A program made the translations under genes and the position numbers. The notes below the pieces were generated by a model. That model saw nothing but the letters and a program-made list of their open reading frames with translations. It was not told where the DNA came from and did no database searches. A DNA stretch of 64,000 bases from Olsenella sp. An293 (GTDB lineage: Bacteria; Actinomycetota; Coriobacteriia; Coriobacteriales; Atopobiaceae), in contig NZ_NFIT01000001.1 of assembly GCF_002159495.1 (NCBI RefSeq), positions 124,001 to 188,000 of the forward strand, in the 5' to 3' direction. Positions 59,292 through 64,000 of the stretch are shown piece by piece. Within the stretch, counting starts at the first letter, position 1. Each line of letters opens with the position of its first letter.

Positions 59292-60407
59292 CTAGTGGGC
59301 GATGGCGAGCTCGGACTGCTTGTCGAAGAGGTGGATCTTGTCCACGTCGACGGCGCACTTGATCTGGGAGCCGGTGCGCACGGTGCTGGCGGCGGAGAGG
59401 TGCGCGGAGATCTGGCCGCCGTCGACGTCGGCGTAGATCATGGCCTCGGAGCCCAGCAGCTCATAGACCGTGACGCTGGCGGGGAAGGTCTCGGAGAGGG
59501 TGCGGCCTTCGGCGTACTCGTGCTCCTCGACGACGTCCTCCGGGCGGATGCCCATGACGACGACCTTGCCCACGTAGCCGCCGTCCTTGAGGGCCTGGGC
59601 CTTGGGGCCGGTGAGGGTGATGGTGTTGGCGCCGAAGGTAAGCGCCACGCCCGCGCCCTTCTCGCTCACCTGGACGTCGATGAAGTTCATCTGCGGGGAG
59701 CCGATGAAGCCGGCGACGAAGAGGTTGCAGGGCTCGTTGTAGAGCTTGGTGGGGGTGTCCACCTGCTGCATGACGCCGTCCTTCATGACGACGATGCGGG
59801 TGCCGAGCGTCATGGCCTCGGTCTGGTCGTGCGTGACGTAGATGATCGTGGCTCCGAGGCGATCGTGGAGCTTGGAGATCTCGGCGCGCATCTGGACGCG
59901 GAGCTTGGCGTCGAGGTTGGAGAGGGGCTCGTCCATCAGGTAGACCTTGGGCGCGCGGACGATGGCGCGGCCCATGGCGACGCGCTGGCGCTGACCGCCG
60001 GAGAGGGCGGACGGCTTGCGGTCGAGGAGCTTCTCGAGGTCGAGGATGCGGGCGGCCTCGCGGACGGCCTTGTCGATCGTGTCGGCGTCGACCTTGCGGA
60101 GCTTGAGCGGGAAGGCCATGTTCTCGTACACGGTCATGTGCGGGTACAGCGCGTAGGTCTGGAAGACCATGGCGATGTCGCGGTCCTTGGGCTCGACGTC
60201 GTTGACCACGCGACCGTCGATCTTGAGGGTGCCGGAGGTGATGTCCTCGAGGCCGGCGATCATGCGCAGCGTCGTGGACTTGCCGCAGCCGGACGGGCCG
60301 ACGAAGATGATGAACTCCTTGTCGGCGATCTCGAGGTTGAAGTCCTTCACCCCCTCATAGCCGTTGGGGTACTTCTTCCCTACGTGTTCCAGTGAGAGAC
60401 TCGCCAT
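59292..60407 (-). CDS. Sugar ABC transporter ATPase (MsmX/UgpC type)
   Basis: A 371-residue ATPase. Walker A VGPSGCGKSTTLRM, Q-loop MVFQTYALYPHMTVYENMAF, signature LSGGQRQRVAMGRAI, Walker B VYLMDEPLSNLDAKLR and switch VTHDQTEAMTLG are all present. A C-terminal regulatory TOBE region (about 240-371) follows, as in MsmX/UgpC/MalK. In many relatives this ATPase is shared among several sugar importers; here it is the first gene of the operon. The start has AGAAAGG. Confidence 0.95.
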   Translation of the reverse strand: MASLSLEHVGKKYPNGYEGVKDFNLEIADKEFIIFVGPSGCGKSTTLRMIAGLEDITSGTLKIDGRVVNDVEPKDRDIAMVFQTYALYPHMTVYENMAFPLKLRKVDADTIDKAVREAARILDLEKLLDRKPSALSGGQRQRVAMGRAIVRAPKVYLMDEPLSNLDAKLRVQMRAEISKLHDRLGATIIYVTHDQTEAMTLGTRIVVMKDGVMQQVDTPTKLYNEPCNLFVAGFIGSPQMNFIDVQVSEKGAGVALTFGANTITLTGPKAQALKDGGYVGKVVVMGIRPEDVVEEHEYAEGRTLSETFPASVTVYELLGSEAMIYADVDGGQISAHLSAASTVRTGSQIKCAVDVDKIHLFDKQSELAIAH

Positions 60408-60474
60408 TGCGAAACCTTTCTCCCTGCCCGACGCCGCGGCGCGGCACTTCCGGGCCCCACCTTACGTTGGCTTA

Positions 60475-60480
60475 ATTCTA
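60475..60480 (-). promoter_or_regulatory. Putative -10 box of the alpha-galactoside operon
   Basis: TAGAAT on the minus strand, about 68 bp upstream of the ATPase start at 60407. Upstream at 18 bp is only a weak TAAAAG, which fits a promoter needing an activator such as the divergent AraC protein. Confidence 0.45.
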
Positions 60481-60598
60481 GGCTGACACTTTTGCGCGCT
60501 TTTATATGTATTTTGGTATGTTTTCTATCTATCTACGTGTTTGCGCTGGTAATCGTCTTGTCTTTTTCTTACGCGAGAAGTTCACCATTTCGCCCAGC

Positions 60599-60610
60599 GG
60601 AATCGATTCC
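60599..60610. promoter_or_regulatory. GGAATCGATTCC palindrome, possible operator
   Basis: A perfect 12-bp palindrome. An 11/12 copy, GAAATCGATTCC, lies 79 bp away at 60678-60689. Both are between the two divergent promoters, and the spacing is near eight helical turns, suitable for looping. Confidence 0.4.
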
Positions 60611-60746
60611 CGGGCAAGCGGTTTTGATGGTTTTTGTTTCCGCAGGTCAACGAGTTGTCCAGGTCTCCCGTGAAACAGAAATCGATTCCATATTTGCTCA
60701 GATTGATTTGCCTTTATGCGTCTTCTTATCAAAACATGTATAGCTG

Positions 60747-60778
60747 AAATGCGTTATACTATGCAAAATGCGTCATAC
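60747..60778. promoter_or_regulatory. Direct repeat AAATGCGTnATAC, probable AraC-type binding site
   Basis: AAATGCGTTATAC (60747-60759) and AAATGCGTCATAC (60766-60778) differ at one of 13 positions and are 19 bp apart, one face of the helix. AraC-family proteins typically bind such direct half-sites. The first copy contains the TATACT -10 box (60755-60760) of the AraC gene itself, so binding there would repress its own promoter. Confidence 0.6.
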
Positions 60779-60832
60779 GTCTGAGCGCACCCTCGGCCGC
60801 TCGGCACGGCCGACGCGAGGAAGGGGCGGGAG

Positions 60833-61690
60833 ATGCCCGCGCACGAGCTTGAGTTCTCGACGTTTCCCAGCGGTCACTACGTCGACCTGATGCCGTACCA
60901 GTACGGCCGGGAGACCTGCACGCCCGGCCACGCCTTCGGGCCCGCACGGCGCAGCCACTTTCTCTTCCACTACATCATCTCCGGCCGCGGCCTGCTCATG
61001 TCCACGGACGACAAGGGCGCCAAGGCCGACCACCGCCTCGGCGAGGGCGAGGGGTTTCTCATCTTCCCCGACCAGGTCAACACCTACGTGGCGGATCTCG
61101 ACGACCCCTGGGAGTACGTCTGGGTGGAGTTCGACGGCATCCACGTGAGAGACGACCTCGAGGCCGTCGGGCTCACGCCCTCCTCCCCCGTCTACCGCTC
61201 GCGCTCCAGCGAGCTGCGCGACCTCATGGTCGACGAGATGCGCCACCTCGTGAGCAACCGGGACGCCTCGCCGCTGCACCTGATCGGCCACACCTACCTC
61301 TTCCTTGACTATCTGCTGCGCTCCGCCGACCACCCGGCGGAGCAGGTGACGGGCAAGCTTCAGGGCTTCTACATCCGCGAGGCAGTGGACTTTGTCAAGG
61401 AGCACTACCAAGACGACATCACCGTCGAGGACATCGCCAGGCGCACCGGCCTCAACCGCAGCTACTTTGGCAAGGTCTTCAAGGCGGCCACGGGCAAGTC
61501 GCCGCAGCAGTACCTCATCGGGTACCGCATGTCCAAGGCCTCCGAGCTGCTCAAGCTCACGTCGCTGCCGGTGGCCGAGGTGGGGCGCGCCGTGGGCTAC
61601 CCCAACCAGCTGCACTTCTCGCGCGCGTTCAAGGGGGCGTACGGCGTGTCGCCGCGCGAGTGGCGCCGCCGCAACGCCCTGACCCTGTGA
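60833..61690 (+). CDS. AraC-family regulator of the alpha-galactoside operon (MsmR-like)
   Basis: A 285-residue transcription factor. An N-terminal cupin sensor (about 20-130, RRSHFLFHYIISGRGLLMS, GEGFLIFPDQVNTYVADLDD) is followed by two helix-turn-helix units (VDFVKEHYQDDITVEDIARR, LNRSYFGKVFKAATGKSPQQ, YLIGYRMSKASELLKLTSLP, VAEVGRAVGYPNQLHFSRAF). The arrangement beside msm/raf-type genes matches MsmR/RafR, which respond to the imported sugar. The start at 60833 has GGGGCGGGAG. It is divergent from the operon it likely controls. Confidence 0.93.
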   Translation: MPAHELEFSTFPSGHYVDLMPYQYGRETCTPGHAFGPARRSHFLFHYIISGRGLLMSTDDKGAKADHRLGEGEGFLIFPDQVNTYVADLDDPWEYVWVEFDGIHVRDDLEAVGLTPSSPVYRSRSSELRDLMVDEMRHLVSNRDASPLHLIGHTYLFLDYLLRSADHPAEQVTGKLQGFYIREAVDFVKEHYQDDITVEDIARRTGLNRSYFGKVFKAATGKSPQQYLIGYRMSKASELLKLTSLPVAEVGRAVGYPNQLHFSRAFKGAYGVSPREWRRRNALTL

Positions 61691-61702
61691 GCCGGCCACC
61701 TG

Positions 61703-61754
61703 CACGTTGGGGACAGTCCCCAACGTGCTGCTAATTGGGGACTGTCCCCAACGT
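61703..61754. repeat. Pair of GGGGAC palindromes G after the AraC gene
   Basis: CACGTTGGGGAC-a-GTCCCCAACGTG (61703-61727) is a perfect 25-bp palindrome. Five bases on, AATTGGGGACTGTCCCCAAC (61732-61751) followed by GTT is a second, inverted partial copy. The AATTGGGGAC core also occurs in palindrome H at 46.9 kb. It lies between the AraC gene and the co-directional phosphatase gene. Confidence 0.85.
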
Positions 61755-61847
61755 TCAGGTCCGAGCCGAACGTCCCGGCGCGCGGGCCTGCGCGGGGCCC
61801 GTGCCGAGAAAAACGTCCGATTGCTGCCGCTACGGGCGGGCGGCCGA

Positions 61848-61853
61848 TATACT
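61848..61853 (+). promoter_or_regulatory. Putative -10 box of the PHP phosphatase gene
   Basis: TATACT, 23 bp upstream of the ATG at 61876; AGAAAGGA is the ribosome site in between. No -35 hexamer is visible. Confidence 0.5.
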
Positions 61854-61875
61854 GGCGGCGAGAGAAAGGACCCCC

Positions 61876-62712
61876 ATGCTCGCCGACTACCACGTTCACA
61901 CAGGCTTCTCCGACGACTCCGTCTACCCGCTCGAGCAGGTCGCGCGCGACGCGCTGCGCCTGAACCTCGACGAGGTCTGCTTCACCGAGCACGTGGACTA
62001 CGGCGTCAAGCCCGAGTGGGACCAGCCGACCGGCGCGCGCTTCGAGGACGGGCACCCGGTCACCAACTGCGCCTACGACGCCTACCTGGCCGAGCTCGAC
62101 CGCGTGCGCGACGAGCTGGGGGACCGCATCTGCCTGCGGGCGGGCCTGGAGCTGGGCGTGCAGCGACACACGCTGGGCGAGAACCGCGCGCTGCTCGAGC
62201 GGCTGACGGGACGGCTCGACTTCGTGATTCTCTCCATCCACCAGGTGGGCGACCTCGAGTTCTGGAACGGCGACTACCAGCGCAGGCGCACGCACGAGCA
62301 GATCCACACCGCCTACTACGAGGAGATGCTCGCCGTGGCGGAGGCCTTCGACGGCTACTCCGTGCTCGGGCACCTCGACCTCATCCGCCGCTACGACCCC
62401 TTCGGCGACTACCCCTTCGAGCAGGTGCGCGACGTCGTGGCCGAGATTTTGCGCCACGTGATCGCGGACGGCAAGGGCATCGAGGTCAACACGTCCGGCA
62501 TCCGCTACGGCCTGGGGGACTTCCAGCCCAGCCGCGAGATCCTCGAGCTCTACCGCGACCTCGGTGGGCGCATCGTGACCGTGGGCTCTGACTCTCACAC
62601 GCCCGAGCACCTAGGCTCCTACCTGCGCCTCGCGTACCGCGAGCTCGCCGAGCTCGGCTTTGAGGGCGTGTGCACGTACGAGAAGGGCGAGCCGCGCCTC
62701 GTGCGCCTCTGA
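61876..62712 (+). CDS. PHP-family histidinol phosphatase (HisJ-like)
   Basis: A 278-residue metal-dependent phosphatase. PHP metal-site motifs are MLADYHVHTGFSDDS (motif I), VCFTEHVDYG (motif II), LRAGLELGVQRH (Glu), FVILSIHQVGD (His), VLGHLDLIRRYD and TVGSDSHTPEHLG (motif IV). This order and length match HisK/HisJ enzymes, which dephosphorylate histidinol phosphate in histidine synthesis, though other phosphoesters are possible because no his genes are next to it. ATG at 61876 has AGAAAGGA. It converges on the RpiR gene; the 31-bp palindrome lies between. Confidence 0.88.
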   Translation: MLADYHVHTGFSDDSVYPLEQVARDALRLNLDEVCFTEHVDYGVKPEWDQPTGARFEDGHPVTNCAYDAYLAELDRVRDELGDRICLRAGLELGVQRHTLGENRALLERLTGRLDFVILSIHQVGDLEFWNGDYQRRRTHEQIHTAYYEEMLAVAEAFDGYSVLGHLDLIRRYDPFGDYPFEQVRDVVAEILRHVIADGKGIEVNTSGIRYGLGDFQPSREILELYRDLGGRIVTVGSDSHTPEHLGSYLRLAYRELAELGFEGVCTYEKGEPRLVRL

Positions 62713-62717
62713 CGGCA

Positions 62718-62748
62718 CTTGACAATGACGTCAGGTTATATTGTCAAG
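62718..62748. repeat. 31-bp palindrome at the 3' end of the RpiR gene
   Basis: CTTGACAAT (62718-62726) pairs with ATTGTCAAG (62740-62748). The centre contains CGTCAGG as in the gltB copy. On the minus strand it supplies the last codons (LTI) and the TAA stop of the RpiR gene; the gltB copy is read in the same frame but has GAT instead of the stop. Confidence 0.88.
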
Positions 62749-63611
62749 CCGCCGGGGCAGCCGCCCATCGCGACGATGCGGTCGTAATAGCCCAGACGGC
62801 GGGCGAGGCTGGCGTCGAAGTCCTCCACGAAGCAGCGCGCGAAGAGTGCGTCCAGCACGAAGAGCAGCGAGAGCCCCGTGCCGAAGGGCGAGACCTTGCG
62901 CGCGTGATCCTCGTCCGGGGAGAGCGCGAGCTTGACCGTCGCGAACTCGTCGAGGGGCGTGGGCGCGGCCGACGCCACCAGCACGACGGGCACCCCGCGC
63001 CCCGCGAGCTCCCGCGCCGCCGGGCGCGACACGAACCCGCGGCCGCCAAAGGAGACCAGGACCACCACGTCCTTCTCGCCCGCAGAGGCCGCCGCGAGAC
63101 GCTGCTCGTACTCGTCCACCGGCACGCTCACCGCACGCCCCACCTCGGCCATCTGAAAGCGGAAGTTCTGGGCGAAGGCGACGTTTCCGGCCGTGGCGAG
63201 CACCGTCACATGCTCCGCACCCCGCACGAGCGCCGCCGCGCGGTCGAGCGCGGAGGGGTCCAGCACGTTTGCCGTGGAGGCGAGCGTCTGCGCCAGGTCC
63301 TTCTCGATCGCCTCGATGACCTGGGCCCCGTCTTGGCCGGCACGCACCGGGAAGTTGACGTCCACGCCGGCGCTCTCGCGCCTGAAGTCCGCGAGCGCGC
63401 TCGCCACGCGCACGCGGAGGTCCGCCAGGCCCGGGCAGCCGAGTTTCTCGCAGAGCCGGTACACCGTCGACTTTGAGACGTGCGCCCTCGAAACGAGCTG
63501 CTTGGAGCCATCGGCGAGAAACGCCTCGGGGTCGGCGAGGATGACGTCGACCAGGGCGCGCTCGCCGTCCGAGAACCCCTCCCCCATCCGCAGGCGAGTG
63601 AGGACGTTCAT
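62736..63611 (-). CDS. RpiR/MurR-family transcriptional regulator with SIS domain
   Basis: A 291-residue regulator. The N-terminal RpiR helix-turn-helix is visible in DGERALVDVILADPEAFLAD and SRAHVSKSTVYRLCEKLGCP; the C-terminal SIS sugar-phosphate-binding domain (about 115-255) has VTVLATAGNVAFAQNFRFQM and DVVVLVSFGGRGFVSRPAAR, though some Ser/Thr positions of the typical GxGxS loop differ. It is read directly after a tyrosine phosphatase gene (ATGA overlap). Its last three residues and stop come from a mobile-looking palindrome, so the C-terminus may have been altered. Confidence 0.88.
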   Translation of the reverse strand: MNVLTRLRMGEGFSDGERALVDVILADPEAFLADGSKQLVSRAHVSKSTVYRLCEKLGCPGLADLRVRVASALADFRRESAGVDVNFPVRAGQDGAQVIEAIEKDLAQTLASTANVLDPSALDRAAALVRGAEHVTVLATAGNVAFAQNFRFQMAEVGRAVSVPVDEYEQRLAAASAGEKDVVVLVSFGGRGFVSRPAARELAGRGVPVVLVASAAPTPLDEFATVKLALSPDEDHARKVSPFGTGLSLLFVLDALFARCFVEDFDASLARRLGYYDRIVAMGGCPGGLTI

Positions 63612-64000
63612 CGCGGCGCCCCCTCGAGGCAGCGGCCGCGCAGCTCGGCGACGTCGGCGTCGCTCACGCCCAGCGCGTCATGCACGTAGCCCATCACGCC
63701 GCCGAACTCGCGCGTCACCGCGGCCACCGCCGCGCGAATGAAGCGCAGGTTGGCGTCGGTGCGCTCGTCGGCCGGGTCGGGGTTGAAGCGGTTGGTGGCG
63801 AGATAGTCCTCCTCGACCGCCTCCCAGGGCACGCCGAGGGCCGCCTCCACGAGCATGCTGCCCATGCCGCAGCGGTCGCGCCCGAAGTGGCAGTGCCACA
63901 GGACCGAGCCGTCCGTGGTCTCCAGCACACAGCGCAGCAGCGCGCGATAGGCCTCGATGCCGGACTCCCCCAGCAGGATGTGCGGGTAGACCATCTCCAT
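63608..64000 (-). CDS. Tyrosine/serine protein phosphatase-like protein (N-terminus outside window)
   Basis: The last 130 codons of a larger gene whose start lies beyond base 64000. The P-loop WHCHFGRDRCGMGSML matches the Cx5R signature (HCxxGxxRxG) of the bacterial Y_phosphatase3 family with Cys and Arg intact, in place of the more usual HCTAGKDRTG. A helical part with AALGVPWEAVEEDYLATNRF follows, as in that family, which acts on phosphotyrosine or phosphoinositides. The stop codon overlaps the RpiR start by 4 bp, so both are one operon. Confidence 0.85.
   Translation of the reverse strand: MEMVYPHILLGESGIEAYRALLRCVLETTDGSVLWHCHFGRDRCGMGSMLVEAALGVPWEAVEEDYLATNRFNPDPADERTDANLRFIRAAVAAVTREFGGVMGYVHDALGVSDADVAELRGRCLEGAPR

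Larger units (their letters stand above)
60408..60832. other. 425-bp A/T-rich divergent regulatory region
   Basis: This gap is much richer in A/T than the rest of the window, mainly 60475-60780. It holds promoters for the importer operon and the AraC gene, two near-identical GAATCGATTCC palindromes, and a direct repeat near the AraC promoter. A short frame at 60492-60743 has no ribosome site and is rejected as a gene. Such a composition fits a curved, regulator-controlled intergenic region. Confidence 0.7.

Noticed and set aside
60492-60743. Possible 83-residue membrane peptide in the divergent regulatory gap
   Set aside because: The frame begins with TTG without a ribosome site, lies across promoters and palindromes, and shows only hydrophobic residues due to the local T-richness.

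Overview
This is a G+C-rich bacterial chromosome segment (about two thirds G+C by eye) with short intergenic gaps, many GTG/TTG starts and strong Shine-Dalgarno sites. The gene content fits the actinobacterial class Coriobacteriia, perhaps an Olsenella/Atopobium-like anaerobe: type III glutamine synthetase, mannose-family PTS, raffinose-type ABC sugar uptake, maltodextrin enzymes, Tat-type lipoproteins and a four-domain ribosomal protein S1. The taxonomic call is inference. I see no rRNA, tRNA, CRISPR array, prophage or transposase gene.

Layout. 0-11.1 kb: end of an Mrp ATPase, two FAD oxidoreductases, an orphan PTS EIIB with an Mbeg1-like hydrolase, uvrB, a membrane TPR protein, a lytic transglycosylase and coaE. 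11.3-14.3 kb: a nitrate/sulfonate/taurine-type ABC importer and a zinc-ribbon membrane protein. 14.4-23.6 kb: M42 peptidase, S1, a HAD hydrolase, type III glutamine synthetase, polA and rnhA. 23.8-27.8 kb: an iron-type ABC importer. 28.0-35.3 kb: a zinc-dependent phospholipase C-like protein and glutamate synthase (gltB, gltD, small acidic ORF). 35.6-41.7 kb: a LevR-like regulator, mannose-family PTS IIA-IIB-IIC-IID and an alpha/beta hydrolase. 42.1-44.7 kb: a cytoplasmic ParB-like/BMP fusion with a metallophosphoesterase. 44.9-46.6 kb: amtB and a P-II protein. 47.1-53.8 kb: a LacI regulator, malQ, glgP and a GH13 alpha-glucosidase. 53.9-61.7 kb: an alpha-galactosidase/ABC importer operon with a divergent AraC regulator. 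61.9-64 kb: a PHP-family histidinol phosphatase, an RpiR regulator and a partial tyrosine phosphatase.

Functional links. Nitrogen assimilation is spread over three loci: AmtB and P-II, type III GS, and GOGAT. Carbon supply comes from the galactoside importer with its alpha-galactosidase, the maltodextrin/glycogen block (MalQ, GlgP, glucosidase; no transporter beside it) and the PTS.

The most unusual layer is non-coding. The window is studded with long, near-perfect palindromes that fall into families. One group (3.3, 11.2, 11.3, 15.5 and 53.8 kb) has locus-specific perfect 18-19 bp arms around a related loop core, and every member lies at the 3' end of a gene. A second is a 48-bp hairpin repeated with exact 61-bp spacing at three loci. 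A third is a 97-98 bp element present as inverted copies on both sides of amtB-P-II. A fourth is a 31-bp palindrome carried in frame inside gltB and again at the stop codon of the RpiR gene. Hairpins also lie in frame inside the first FAD oxidoreductase and rnhA. Among the proteins, the LevR-like activator has lost the GAFTGA sigma-54 contact loop, and the P-II protein has Val at the usual modification site, Tyr51.
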